Positions 52,790 to 61,577 are shown, counted from the stretch's first letter. The stretch is 64,000 nucleotides of DNA from DATCJY01 sp036562565 (GCA_036562565.1 DATCJY010000090.1:1-64000), one strand, 5' to 3'. Notes: generated by a model not told the origin, from the letters alone. Program-made: numbers and translations.

Positions 52790-53893
52790 ATGAGTACTAC
52801 ATCAACTGAGCTTAAGAGCACTGCTCTCACTCATATCCATCAGCAACTTGGAGCTAAAATGGTTCCCTTTGCGGGATATAATATGCCTGTTCAATATTCC
52901 GGTTTGATAGAGGAACACAACACCGTTCGCAACGCTGTTGGTGTCTTTGATGTGAGCCACATGGGTGAATTTTGGGTGAGTGGCAAAGGTGCATTGGACT
53001 TGATTCAATACGTTACAAGCAATGATGCATCTAAGCTCACAGACGGTAAAGTGCAATACTCTTGCCTGCCAAACGATCAGGGCGGTATCGTTGATGATTT
53101 GCTCGTTTATCGTGTCAATGAAGAATTGTATTTATTAGTAGTAAACGCTTCCAACATTGAGAAAGACTGGAATTGGATCAACTCCAAGAATACATTCGGT
53201 GCGAAGTTGGAAAACAAGAGCGATGCAACCTCCCTGCTTGCAGTACAAGGGCCAAAAGCTTTGCAAGCGATGCAAAAATTGACCGATATGAACCTGGTGG
53301 ACATGGAATATTATACTTTCCAAATTGGCACCTTTGCAGGCATGGAGAATGTGCTTGTTTCTACTACAGGTTATACCGGTGCGGGTGGCTGCGAGATTTA
53401 TTTTCCAAATGAAGTAGCCGAGAAAATGTGGAATGCAGTTCTAGAAGCCGGTGCAGAATTCGGTATCAAACCAATTGGTTTGGGTGCACGTGACACGCTC
53501 CGTCTTGAGATGGGATTCTGCTTGTATGGCAACGATATTGATGATACGACATCACCACTTGAAGCAGGCCTTGGGTGGATTACCAAATTCACCAAGAACT
53601 TCAATAATTCTGAGGCACTCAAAGCACAAAAGGAAGCCGGAGTGAAGAAGAAATTGGTGGGATTTGAATTGTTGGATAAGGGAATTCCACGTCATGGTTA
53701 TGAAGTGGTAGATGAAAACAACAACGTTATAGGTGTTGTTACCAGCGGAACACAAAGTCCTTCATTGGGTAAACCCATCGGATTGGCATACGTTCCCACA
53801 GAATTGTCTAAAGCGGGTTCAACCATCTACATCAGTATTCGTGGAAAAGCGCTAAAAGCACAGGTTGTATCACTGCCTTTCTATAAGAATTAA
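52790..53893 (+). CDS. gcvT: Glycine cleavage system aminomethyltransferase (T protein)
   Basis: Transfers the methylene group from the H-protein-bound intermediate to tetrahydrofolate. From ATG 52790 it has 367 residues, the usual length; an upstream in-frame ATG (52748) is not needed. Hallmarks: KMVPFAGYNMPVQYSG, FDVSHMGEFWVSG, the catalytic Asp in GGIVDDLLVYR, GYTGAGGCEIYF, and the C-terminal domain with GIPRHGYEVV and GVVTSGTQSPSLGKPIG. gcvH and gcvP are not in the window. It is followed by a terminator at 53924-53952. Confidence 0.97.
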   Translation: MSTTSTELKSTALTHIHQQLGAKMVPFAGYNMPVQYSGLIEEHNTVRNAVGVFDVSHMGEFWVSGKGALDLIQYVTSNDASKLTDGKVQYSCLPNDQGGIVDDLLVYRVNEELYLLVVNASNIEKDWNWINSKNTFGAKLENKSDATSLLAVQGPKALQAMQKLTDMNLVDMEYYTFQIGTFAGMENVLVSTTGYTGAGGCEIYFPNEVAEKMWNAVLEAGAEFGIKPIGLGARDTLRLEMGFCLYGNDIDDTTSPLEAGLGWITKFTKNFNNSEALKAQKEAGVKKKLVGFELLDKGIPRHGYEVVDENNNVIGVVTSGTQSPSLGKPIGLAYVPTELSKAGSTIYISIRGKALKAQVVSLPFYKN

Positions 53894-53923
53894 TTGAGCA
53901 ATTACTTAAATATCCATTGAAAA

Positions 53924-53952
53924 GGGATAGCATGAATTTGCTATCCTTTTTT
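53924..53952 (+). terminator. Intrinsic terminator after gcvT
   Basis: Stem GGATAGCA (53925-53932) with TGCTATCC (53939-53946), extended by A-T pairs around one bulged G, followed by eight or more T residues. Confidence 0.85.
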
Positions 53953-53997
53953 TTATGACCGCTCATCCGTCTTATTTGCAATGCAAATAAATGCGTC

Positions 53998-54026
53998 TTG
54001 AAAAACGCTCGGGACCTCTACTTTCG
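53998..54026 (+). promoter_or_regulatory. Promoter of the FtsX-type permease gene
   Basis: TTG at 53998-54000, 18-base spacer, TACTTTCG at 54019-54026, one mismatch to TAnnTTTG; start codon 18 bases downstream. Confidence 0.5.
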
Positions 54027-54044
54027 TAATTGAATTACAGTTGA

Positions 54045-55295
54045 ATGCTCATGTCGCTTATCAGCCAATCTTTACGAGAGAATATCCGCATAGCCTGGTT
54101 GGCTATCAAAAGCCAAAAGTTGCGGGCTATAATCACCGTGAGCATCATTGCACTTGGTATTATGGCACTGGTGGCTATGATAACGGCAACCAAAGCGTTG
54201 GAGAACAAAGTGAATGATGAGTTCTCGCGTTTAGGAAGTAACACCTTTACCATCAAACGTCTTACTCCTTGGGGAGCGCAAGAAGGAGAGGTGGAGCGGA
54301 TAACAGAAGTGATCTCTTATCAACAAGCGCAGCGCTTCACCGAACAATTTAATATGAATGCGCTCACATCCGTTACGGCTTTTGGTTCTTATACTGCTGT
54401 GGTGAAATATGGCAACCTGAAGACCAATCCGAACATCAGCGTAGTAGGATGTGATGGTCAATACCTTGAATTATCAGGATATAAGCTCGATCAAGGACGC
54501 AACTTCAGTTTTAATGAAATAGAGAATGGAGATAATGTTGTGATACTGGGGGCCACCATTGTCCAAAAACTGTTTCCGGATGATGAGAATGTTCTGGATC
54601 GCTATGTACATATCGGTAATTATCGCTACCGCGTGATAGGCACATTGGCCTCAAAAGGCACCACTTTGGGAATGAATGCCGATGGTCAGTGTTTGATATC
54701 ACTAGGTAATTTGAAAAAGAATTTTGCCACCAGGAATACGGAATATGTGATTAATGTGCGCGTGTATGATGTAGCAGACTTGCCTGCAGCAAAGGAATAT
54801 AGCACAGGGCTCATGAGGAGCATTCGTGCCGATATGCCCGGTGAAGACAATTCATTCATCATTCAGCAAAGTGACCAAATGGCCAAGGACCTTACCAACC
54901 TCATTTCCAGTGTAACAATAGGAGGTTCGCTTATTGGTATTATCACCCTTCTTGGTGCAGCTATCGGACTCATGAATATCATGTTGGTATCCGTTACCGA
55001 GCGCACCAAAGAAATTGGCATACGCAAAGCCATTGGTGCAAGCGCACGCACCATCCGCACTCAATTTCTTGTTGAAGCCATTGTGATAGGCCAATTGGGT
55101 GGGATGTTCGGAATTATACTAGGTATCCTCATGGGGAATGTGGTGTCCTATTTTGTAAAGACAGGATTTACCATACCCTGGAATTGGATATTCTTTGGAG
55201 TAACAATCTGTTTTTTGGTAAGTGTGGTAAGTGGATTTTATCCGGCCAACAAGGCTGCTAAACTGGATCCTATTGAGGCCTTGAGATATGAATGA
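54045..55295 (+). CDS. MacB/FtsX-type ABC transporter permease
   Basis: A 416-residue protein of the MacB_PCD-FtsX family: a first TM helix (AIITVSIIALGIMALVAMITA), a ~230-residue extracytoplasmic domain, and three C-terminal TM helices (SLIGIITLLGAAIGLMNIMLVSV, QLGGMFGIILGILMGNVVSYF, FFGVTICFLVSVVSGFYPANKAA) with the conserved SVTERTKEIGIRKAIGASARTIRTQFLVEA segment that couples to the ATPase. No MacB-type ATPase or MacA-type adaptor gene is adjacent, so it works with an ATPase encoded elsewhere. Likely export of lipoprotein, peptide or drug; not resolvable. The start may be ATG 54045 or 54051. Confidence 0.92.
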   Translation: MLMSLISQSLRENIRIAWLAIKSQKLRAIITVSIIALGIMALVAMITATKALENKVNDEFSRLGSNTFTIKRLTPWGAQEGEVERITEVISYQQAQRFTEQFNMNALTSVTAFGSYTAVVKYGNLKTNPNISVVGCDGQYLELSGYKLDQGRNFSFNEIENGDNVVILGATIVQKLFPDDENVLDRYVHIGNYRYRVIGTLASKGTTLGMNADGQCLISLGNLKKNFATRNTEYVINVRVYDVADLPAAKEYSTGLMRSIRADMPGEDNSFIIQQSDQMAKDLTNLISSVTIGGSLIGIITLLGAAIGLMNIMLVSVTERTKEIGIRKAIGASARTIRTQFLVEAIVIGQLGGMFGIILGILMGNVVSYFVKTGFTIPWNWIFFGVTICFLVSVVSGFYPANKAAKLDPIEALRYE

Positions 55296-55342
55296 GCTAA
55301 GGGGCTTGGCTCAATCAGAAGTATTGCTGCAAGCTGCTAGGC

Positions 55343-56251
55343 TTACTTTTTGTGATAATATATTTTTCGTTTATAGACGAGGACCTTCTTGTTTGAACCT
55401 ATTTGAAGGTATTCTTTGTTGACGTTTCCTCGTTTGTCGTAGGAGTAAAATTTCCTTATAGACGTACTGTTTTTAGATGATGGATCGTTAGGGTATTCTA
55501 TTTTTTCAAATTGGCAAACTTGATTCTTATCGTTGTAAGTATAATTCCAATGAGCAGTAACAGTGGCGTTTTCCAATGAGTCATTTCTTATGAAATGGAG
55601 TCCGTTGGCATCGCTTGCGTAATGAGGAAAGGCCCAACGTGCTTTCTTCTGCTCTTCTACCTGAATCACTCTGCCCAAGCTGTCATAGTAGATTCGATAA
55701 TAATCACCGGGAGAATCATCTTTGTTGAAGCCGTGTGTGTATCGCCTGTAGGAGAGAAGATTTCCGTTGCTGTCGCGCATTACATCTTTCTCAACGATGA
55801 GGAGCATTTTGGAATCTTTTCCGGCATCATAATACCAACATTTGATTTGATTGATACGCCCGTCATCATCAACACTACACTCTTCTTCGATGAAATCTCC
55901 ATCGTTCTTTATGGTGCGTATTGTTCGCTTCTTGCCATCACTGCGGATATTACAATCGCTCATGTATTCGAATGACCAGTTGCCTTGCTCCATATTGAGG
56001 AGTTTGTCTTGCCGGTGAACCAGCAAACCTTGATCATTGAACTGATAAAGGATGCGCTTTCCCGAGGGAGCATGTCGCAAATGGATTTTCCATCTGTCCT
56101 TTAGTAGATGGAGATCCTTGCCGTAGTAAATCTCCTTAATCTCCCTTATATCTCCTTTAAAATTGTTCGGCTTTGGGAACAATTGACCATCGCTGTGATT
56201 AGGTAAGGAAAGTAGAAAGATTGTAAACAGATTTATGGTGGGTGATCTCAT
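55343..56251 (-). CDS. Secreted protein with YD/RHS-like repeat pattern
   Basis: A 302-residue protein with a short N-terminal hydrophobic segment (INLFTIFLLSLP), probably a signal peptide. The body is built of beta-hairpin-like units resembling YD/RHS repeats: FNDQGLLVHRQ, DSNGNLLSYRRY, YYDSLGRVIQVEEQ, YTYNDKNQVCQFEKI and FYSYDKRGNVNKEYL. There is no toxin domain or core cleavage site, and it is far shorter than RHS toxins. Function unknown; it is a single gene convergent with the permease gene. Confidence 0.7.
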   Translation of the reverse strand: MRSPTINLFTIFLLSLPNHSDGQLFPKPNNFKGDIREIKEIYYGKDLHLLKDRWKIHLRHAPSGKRILYQFNDQGLLVHRQDKLLNMEQGNWSFEYMSDCNIRSDGKKRTIRTIKNDGDFIEEECSVDDDGRINQIKCWYYDAGKDSKMLLIVEKDVMRDSNGNLLSYRRYTHGFNKDDSPGDYYRIYYDSLGRVIQVEEQKKARWAFPHYASDANGLHFIRNDSLENATVTAHWNYTYNDKNQVCQFEKIEYPNDPSSKNSTSIRKFYSYDKRGNVNKEYLQIGSNKKVLVYKRKIYYHKK

Positions 56252-56715
56252 AAAACGATTTTACAATTGGTACATTGCTAATGAACAAATTGTATTCAAG
56301 GATTGCAAGTTCTTGGTCGAGGCTTTTCAATTCTGTATCGATGGAAATCATCTTTCGGTTGAAATCACATCTTGAATGGCGGCAAAAATGAGCGCGGGTT
56401 GATATAAATATTCATGTGTTTTCACTCATAAATAAGGTGTCATTTATAAACATATCGGCACCTTTTTTTAACCAAGTCGTGAGCCGAAAGTGCGCTAGCA
56501 CGCGATGTATAGAACCTTGTGAAATATTGATTGAAATTATAATGTGTTTAATCGCTTGAAATTCAGTGGTGAAATTATATTCTATTTTGTTGAGGTTTGG
56601 GTTGAACAGAGCACCACATACAGAAGTTGAAAAAAAGTAAGGTGTTTATTAGTAACGGATTAATGAGGTTGATGATGAATACTCGAACGATGGCGAGTTA
56701 GAATAGGTAGAATAA
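56252..56715. other. Intergenic region without a gene
   Basis: About 460 bases between the YD-like gene and the tRNA terminator. No credible reading frame on either strand. A weak plus-strand terminator-like hairpin is at 56434-56469. Otherwise AT-rich and unremarkable. Confidence 0.4.
56434..56469 (+). terminator. Weak terminator-like hairpin
   Basis: AAGGTG (56434-56439) with CACCTT (56459-56464), 19-base loop, followed by seven T. No plus-strand gene ends near it; may be by chance. Confidence 0.25.
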
Positions 56716-56745
56716 AAAAAGGCTCCTTGATACAGGAGCCTTTTT
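56716..56745 (-). terminator. Terminator after tRNA-Met
   Basis: Perfect 12-bp stem, 56716-56727 with 56734-56745 (AAAAAGGCTCCT and complement), six-base loop, T-run of seven on the minus strand. It starts 12 bases after the tRNA 3' end. Confidence 0.9.
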
Positions 56746-56756
56746 GAGGCTTTCAG

Positions 56757-56830
56757 TAGCGGGGGGGGGGCACGATCCCCCGACCTCATGATTATGAATC
56801 ATGCGCTCTAACCAGCTGAGCTACCCCGCC
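56757..56830 (-). tRNA. tRNA-Met (CAT), elongator type
   Basis: Folds as a complete cloverleaf of 74 bases on the minus strand: acceptor GGCGGGG with CCCCGCT (last pair G-U), D arm GCTCAGCTGGTTAGAGC, anticodon arm CATGA-TTCATAA-TCATG with anticodon CAT at 56796-56794, variable loop AGGTC, T stem GGGGG/CCCCC. CCA is not encoded. The anticodon stem lacks the three G-C pairs of an initiator, and the arm resembles E. coli elongator tRNA-Met; tRNA-Ile2 (CAT, lysidine) cannot be fully excluded. Odd: the T loop reads ATCGTGC instead of TTCRANY. A run of ten G on the plus strand (56761-56770) spans T stem and acceptor. Confidence 0.93.
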
Positions 56831-56957
56831 AGGTTTTTTAAGCGGGCGCAAATATACTCCTAAATTCAGGAAAACAACGATTGTGGAAAAAAAGAAGGAT
56901 TTTTATTTCAAAATTGTTATCCTTGCAAAACAGACTTACCTAAAAAAGATTCCACTT

Positions 56958-57341
56958 ATGTCAAAAACCAAGATTGAACTAGAATACATCCTACGCACAT
57001 CTGATTCCATATTATACAATTGTATTTCTACTCCGAGTGGTCTGGAAGAGTGGTTTGCACCGGAGGTTCACATCAAAGGTGATGTATTCACTTTTTTCTG
57101 GGAAGGTGAAGAGCGCAAAGCAGAGCAGGTAAGCAAAAAGAAACTCCAATATGTCAAATACCAATGGTTGGATGATGACGATAAGGAGAGCAATTACTTC
57201 GAAATGCGCATTAAAATTCATGAAATGACCGGTGAGCTCGCATTGTTAGTCACCGACTTCGCAGATGAAGGCGAAGAAGAGGAACACCAATTACTCTGGA
57301 ACGATGCGATTGAAAAACTAAGACGCCACATTGGTGGTTAA
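56958..57341 (+). CDS. START/SRPBCC-like domain protein
   Basis: A 127-residue protein from ATG 56958; a GTG at 56883 would add 25 residues that do not look like part of the domain. It matches the Bacteroidota START-like (SRPBCC, AHSA1-related) family: KIELEYILRTSDSILYNCIST, SGLEEWFAPEV, FTFFWEGEERKAE, YFEMRIKIHEMTGELALLVTDF and the acidic EGEEEEHQLLWNDAIEKLRRHIGG. Such domains bind hydrophobic ligands or chaperones; this one's role is unknown. Its stop touches the stop of the convergent methyltransferase gene (57342) with no gap. Confidence 0.88.
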   Translation: MSKTKIELEYILRTSDSILYNCISTPSGLEEWFAPEVHIKGDVFTFFWEGEERKAEQVSKKKLQYVKYQWLDDDDKESNYFEMRIKIHEMTGELALLVTDFADEGEEEEHQLLWNDAIEKLRRHIGG

Positions 57342-58061
57342 TTACCACTTCGTATAAAAATCTCTTATTAACATTTTATAAGCCTCGGATTTTTCTCCGG
57401 GGCTTTTTTCTATGAGCAAGGATTCCATGATGGGCTCAGTAGGATGGTTGAAAGCGAACTCAATCATCACCCTTGATGCATCCTTATGAGCAAGTGTATG
57501 AACCCTGCAGATGCGTTCAGGTTTGAGTTGGACGGCAGCTGTTTCCTTAAACCAACGTTCCAACTCGGTAGTTGGGAGAATCAGCGCTAGACGACCATCA
57601 GGTGCCAGCAAGTTTTTGGTTTGCTGGATAAAAGCATCGGCAGGCAATGAATCATCATGGCGAGCCGTATTGCGCAAGGGGTTGGAAGGTCGAAGTGAAT
57701 CGGTGAAATAAGGCGGGTTTGAGATAATCAAATCAAACTTGGTGGTGCTGATGATTTTGCGATAATCTCCCCAATGCAGTTTGAGCCGGTCGCTCCATTT
57801 GCTCGCAGAGAAGTTTTCACGTGCATCTTCCACACTTCCTTCATCGATATCAATGGCTTCAATGATGGCATGTGGGTTGCGCTGTGCACATATCAATGCT
57901 ATCACACCGGTTCCGGTACCTACATCCAAAATACTTTTTGCATCATCCACGCGCGCCCATGCACCCAAGAGAACGGCATCCGTTCCCACACGCATGGCGC
58001 TTCGTCTTTGGTATACATCAAATTGTTTGAAATGGAATGGCTTGTCCGTTTGATGCGGCAT
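57342..58061 (-). CDS. tRNA1(Val) (adenine37-N6)-methyltransferase-like protein
   Basis: A 239-residue class I SAM methyltransferase from ATG 58061 (a GTG 21 bases upstream is also possible). SAM motif LDVGTGTGVIALICAQRNP, acidic EAIDIDEGSVEDARENF, and the N6-adenine motif IISNPPYF are present, with FKQFDVYQRRSAMRVGTDAVLLGAW at the start, which is the TrmN6/YfiC signature. It likely methylates A37 of tRNA-Val. Its 3' end abuts the START-like gene. Confidence 0.9.
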   Translation of the reverse strand: MPHQTDKPFHFKQFDVYQRRSAMRVGTDAVLLGAWARVDDAKSILDVGTGTGVIALICAQRNPHAIIEAIDIDEGSVEDARENFSASKWSDRLKLHWGDYRKIISTTKFDLIISNPPYFTDSLRPSNPLRNTARHDDSLPADAFIQQTKNLLAPDGRLALILPTTELERWFKETAAVQLKPERICRVHTLAHKDASRVMIEFAFNHPTEPIMESLLIEKSPGEKSEAYKMLIRDFYTKW

Positions 58062-58175
58062 AAAGTGCTCGTAGTTATTCACGCGCTAACATATAAAGAA
58101 GTAGCCTTATCAGAACAACTCAATGAGATGCAATTGCATATTTCTCTCCGCCTACACCATTCCGATAGTCAAGAA

Positions 58176-58730
58176 TCAGTTGACCATTGGAGTAGTGGCG
58201 GACATAATAGACTTCACATGCTCAATGAGGGCCATAAAGTCATTGCGGAGGTCTTCCACCAAAATACCTTCTCGCTCATTGAAATTGTCATTGAAGCGAG
58301 GCAGGGAGAATGTGCCGATAATTTCAGCCCCGTGGCGCGGGAAGCGTTTTCGAGCGGTTTCAAGCACGTGCACACCTGCACCTGATCCTGTAGCGGTGGA
58401 GATGAGCAACAGCTTTTTCCCCTCAAACATTTTGAGCTTCACTCGCGAAGCCCAATCAAACAAGTTTTTGAAGCTGGCGGTATAACTACCATTGTGTTCG
58501 GACATGGAGATGATGAGCAAATCGGCTTCATCGAGTTTGGCAACAAAATCGTGTGCCGCTTGTGGATGTCCAAGTTCTTCTTCGGCTTCCACTGTGAACA
58601 TAGGAAGTGGATAGTTGTTCAAATCCAATACTTCCACTTCAGCAGATTCAAACAGAGATGCAGCATAAGCTGCGAAAGTTTTATTGATAGATGCTTTGTG
58701 ATGGGATGCCCCGAAAGCGATAATTTTCAT
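58176..58730 (-). CDS. NADPH-dependent FMN reductase family protein
   Basis: A 184-residue flavodoxin-like oxidoreductase: IIAFGASHHKASINKTFAAYA for the FMN phosphate, DLLIISMSEHNGSYTASFKNLFDWAS, and LLLISTATGSGAGVHVLETA. Members (ArsH/ChrR/azoreductase-like) reduce FMN, quinones or metals with NAD(P)H. Its natural acceptor is unknown. The second pirin gene lies 27 bases upstream on the same strand, suggesting co-transcription. Confidence 0.9.
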   Translation of the reverse strand: MKIIAFGASHHKASINKTFAAYAASLFESAEVEVLDLNNYPLPMFTVEAEEELGHPQAAHDFVAKLDEADLLIISMSEHNGSYTASFKNLFDWASRVKLKMFEGKKLLLISTATGSGAGVHVLETARKRFPRHGAEIIGTFSLPRFNDNFNEREGILVEDLRNDFMALIEHVKSIMSATTPMVN

Positions 58731-58757
58731 AACACGTAATAAAAGCAGGTTGCGAAA

Positions 58758-59474
58758 TTACAGTGCCATTGGCACTTCCATAATCAGAAATTCTGTATCA
58801 CTCATGGCCGTGAGCATCACATGGTCAATGCTCCATATGCCGTATCCGTCACGGGTTTCCAGTAATTGGTCGTTTACTTTTAGCTCTCCTTTCAAGTTAA
58901 AAATGTATAAGCCGTTGCCTTCGGACTTGATGTGGTAGGATGTAGAAACACCGGTATCAAAATCTCCCAAGTGAAACCATGCATTTTGGTGAATCCAGAC
59001 ACCGGCATCATCAGGGTGTGGTGAAACAATCTGTTGCAATTTGTTTTTGCGGTCTGCCGCATCCAACGTTATTTGGTCGTAACGAGGGGTCACATTGCGC
59101 TTGTTGGGAAATACCCATATCTGTAGAAACTTAACAGGTCGGTCAGGGTTGTTATTGAACTCGCTATGCATGATGCCTGTTCCTGCACTCATAACTTGTA
59201 CATCACCGCTGCGGATGACGGCTGAGTGGCCCATGCTGTCTTTATGAGCCAACTCGCCTTCCAGTGGAATCGAAATGATTTCCATGTTGTCATGCGGATG
59301 CATGCCAAAGCCCATTCCGCCCATCACAGTGTCATCGTTCAGTACGCGAAGTACCCCGAAGTTCATGCGTTCAGGATGGTAGTAATTGGCAAAGCTGAAT
59401 GTGTGTTTGCTGTGAAGCCAACCGTGATTGGCATCACCTCGGGTGTCAGCTTTATGAAGGACTGTATTTTTCAT
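58758..59474 (-). CDS. Pirin family protein (YhhW-like)
   Basis: A 238-residue pirin of the shorter YhhW type, distinct from the 295-residue pirin at 11076. Start segment HKADTRGDANHGWLHSKHTFSF and FGVLRVLNDD match the family; metal ligands are in GMHPHDNMEIISI (two His) and GTGIMHSEFNN (His and Glu). YhhW has quercetinase activity in vitro. It is the first gene of a likely pair with the FMN reductase. Confidence 0.93.
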   Translation of the reverse strand: MKNTVLHKADTRGDANHGWLHSKHTFSFANYYHPERMNFGVLRVLNDDTVMGGMGFGMHPHDNMEIISIPLEGELAHKDSMGHSAVIRSGDVQVMSAGTGIMHSEFNNNPDRPVKFLQIWVFPNKRNVTPRYDQITLDAADRKNKLQQIVSPHPDDAGVWIHQNAWFHLGDFDTGVSTSYHIKSEGNGLYIFNLKGELKVNDQLLETRDGYGIWSIDHVMLTAMSDTEFLIMEVPMAL

Positions 59475-59598
59475 GGCCTTTTAAGTTTTTATCAAAGCGT
59501 TTATGCAAAAGCATGCTTTGAATTATTGGTTCAAAGGTACCGGCACATCAAGGGCAATTGCCTTGATATAGGCTAATGGGAATATGTGCTGAATAACA

Positions 59599-60954
59599 CT
59601 AAGAAACTTGTGTTGATTTTTTTTTAAGGCGCTCGCGTTCGCAAAAGCTTGCAATGATGGATGCATTGGTCTCCGTGGGTGGCAATGGCTTCACACTGTC
59701 GCGAATTACATCTTCGTTCTGAATGTCGCTATCGAGGAAACAATAGCCCTTGAGTTTACCTTTCTCAATCACCACATAAGAGTATTCACCTTCGCTGCGA
59801 CCGCGATCTTTAATGATAAACGAAGGTTCGCGTTCCAGCATGGCATCAAGAGCTTCAGCTAGCCGTTGGTTGTGTTCTTCTGCTGATACGGGTTCTGCAT
59901 ACATGTCAAACATGTCCAAACCCAGTAAGCGCATTTCCAAATTGAATTCTTGAGCCATTTCCATGAGCCAAGTGCGCGCTGCATAACGTGTCGAAAATAA
60001 TTTAACTGAACTCACGAATTTATTGCCGCACTGCATGGCCAATCGGTCATAGCCATTCTGGTCCTGATATGCAATGATGTGAATTTGCTCGGGTTGTTTC
60101 TTTTGAGCGCGGTTGTGTTCAGGCCAATGCCTTCTTATTTCATAATCCTCCAGGAGGTAAGCAATAAGCTCAGTTCCAGTTTCTTCAAACATCACATGAT
60201 GGATTTGGCGCATGAAGTCTTGATTGCGTTTGCCTTCAGTGGCACTTGTGAAGTGTTGCTTCACGCGCTTTTTAAGGTTGCGAGCTTTCCCGATATAGAT
60301 TGGTTTGCCCTTTTCATTGAGTAAATAATAGACTCCGGCTTTTTCTGGCAATGCATCACATTCGTGTTTGGAGAGGTTTGGAGGCAAGTGTACTTCACCC
60401 GATGTGCGTGAAATCATTTTACTGATTTCTTGTTCACTCAAAACACTGAGGCATTTTTCAAAAAGGTCTTTGGCGGCACGTGCATCACCGAGGGCGCGGT
60501 GCGCTGCTTCGTTCTCAATACCAAGCACCGAACAGATATTGCCAAGACTATAGGACCGATAACCTGGAAATGCTTTGCGCGCAAGGCGAACAGTGCACAA
60601 TCGCTTGCTGTTCCACTGTCTACCGATTGCTGCAAATTCTGCACGTATAAAAGAATAATCGAACGATACATTGTGCGCTACAAAGACGGTGTCTTTCAGA
60701 ACCTCTTCCAACTCATCGGCAATTTGATGAAATGAAGGTGCACCTTGCAGCATCTCATCATGGATGTTGGTAAGCGCAGTAATGAACTTGGGTAATGGCC
60801 TGCCCGGGTCCAGCAGCGTATGGTACTCGCGCACTACTTGCTGCCCATCATGTACACATATTCCAATCTCAATGATGCTGTTGCCCGCAGCATAACTGCC
60901 GGTGGTTTCAATGTCCGTAATCGCATAGAGGGTTGGTTGCTTCTTTTGTGCCAT
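59599..60954 (-). CDS. DnaQ-type exonuclease fused to a GIY-YIG endonuclease domain
   Basis: A 451-residue fusion from ATG 60954 (a TTG 18 bases upstream is less likely). Residues ~8-175 are a DEDDh 3'-5' exonuclease: ExoI ITDIETTGS, ExoII AHNVSFDYSFIRAEF, ExoIII HRALGDARAAKDLF. Residues ~200-285 are a UvrC/Cho-like GIY-YIG domain: KAGVYYLLNEKGKPIYIGKARNLKKRV. The C-terminal ~160 residues resemble no motif I know. Such DnaQ-UvrC fusions occur in several bacterial groups and are thought to act in DNA repair, cutting then trimming damaged strands; direct evidence is limited. Confidence 0.9.
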   Translation of the reverse strand: MAQKKQPTLYAITDIETTGSYAAGNSIIEIGICVHDGQQVVREYHTLLDPGRPLPKFITALTNIHDEMLQGAPSFHQIADELEEVLKDTVFVAHNVSFDYSFIRAEFAAIGRQWNSKRLCTVRLARKAFPGYRSYSLGNICSVLGIENEAAHRALGDARAAKDLFEKCLSVLSEQEISKMISRTSGEVHLPPNLSKHECDALPEKAGVYYLLNEKGKPIYIGKARNLKKRVKQHFTSATEGKRNQDFMRQIHHVMFEETGTELIAYLLEDYEIRRHWPEHNRAQKKQPEQIHIIAYQDQNGYDRLAMQCGNKFVSSVKLFSTRYAARTWLMEMAQEFNLEMRLLGLDMFDMYAEPVSAEEHNQRLAEALDAMLEREPSFIIKDRGRSEGEYSYVVIEKGKLKGYCFLDSDIQNEDVIRDSVKPLPPTETNASIIASFCERERLKKKSTQVS

Positions 60955-61061
60955 GATGAATTGATTGCGCAAAGGACATCAGCAAGATTGTAAAGAATTT
61001 ACAATTTCGAAAATTTGGATAAATAAGTCATCAAGGTAGTCCTTTGTTACATTTCTAAACC

Positions 61062-61577
61062 ATGAAGAAGAAATCATTCATTGAGTTGGAAGCCATACTG
61101 GAGCGTTATAGCAAAAATGCAGATAAGACAGGATGGACGTACATATTCCTAGATGCGGCTACGATTTGCCAACTCACGGATGAGAAGCGTTCATTTAAAG
61201 TATGCGGAAAGTTGGATGATTATCCCATCCAGCAAGTGACGTTGCTGCCGGTTGGAAATGGCGATTTTATCCTGCCCTTTAATGCCGGTATGCGCAAGGC
61301 TACGGGAAAAAAAGAGGGCGACAAGATTTTGGTCAAGCTTCACTTGGACAATTCAGAAGTTCTATTAAGCCAGGACTTGCTCGATATATTGGCAACGGAT
61401 GTAGCTGCACTGCAGAGATTCCGTACGCTTACAAAGGGCCATCAGCAATATTTTTCTAAATGGGTGGAAAGCGCCAAGACCATGCCTACCAAAACCGACC
61501 GATTGGCAAAGTGTTTATATGCCATGCAGAATGGTTTGGATTATGCGCAGATGATTCGTCATTTCAAAAAGAAGTAA
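61062..61577 (+). CDS. YdeI/OmdA and DUF1905-like protein
   Basis: A 171-residue soluble protein. The first ~95 residues fit DUF1905 (small beta barrel: WTYIFLDAATICQLTDEKRSF, LPVGNGDFILPFNAGMRKATGKKEGD, ILVKLHLD), and the C-terminal ~60 fit the bacteriocin-protection / YdeI-OmdA helical domain (FRTLTKGHQQYFSKWVESAKTM, DRLAKCLYAMQNG). Domain names come from pattern memory; the function in this phylum is unknown. It is divergent from the exonuclease gene. Confidence 0.82.
   Translation: MKKKSFIELEAILERYSKNADKTGWTYIFLDAATICQLTDEKRSFKVCGKLDDYPIQQVTLLPVGNGDFILPFNAGMRKATGKKEGDKILVKLHLDNSEVLLSQDLLDILATDVAALQRFRTLTKGHQQYFSKWVESAKTMPTKTDRLAKCLYAMQNGLDYAQMIRHFKKK

Noticed and set aside
56757..56830. 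Initiator tRNA-fMet
   Set aside because: The anticodon stem lacks the GGG/CCC pairs and position 1-72 is a G-U pair, not the initiator mismatch; the arm matches elongator tRNA-Met better.
61062..61577. YdeI/OmdA-like gene as bacteriocin immunity
   Set aside because: The family name derives from a few cases; no bacteriocin or transport gene is nearby.
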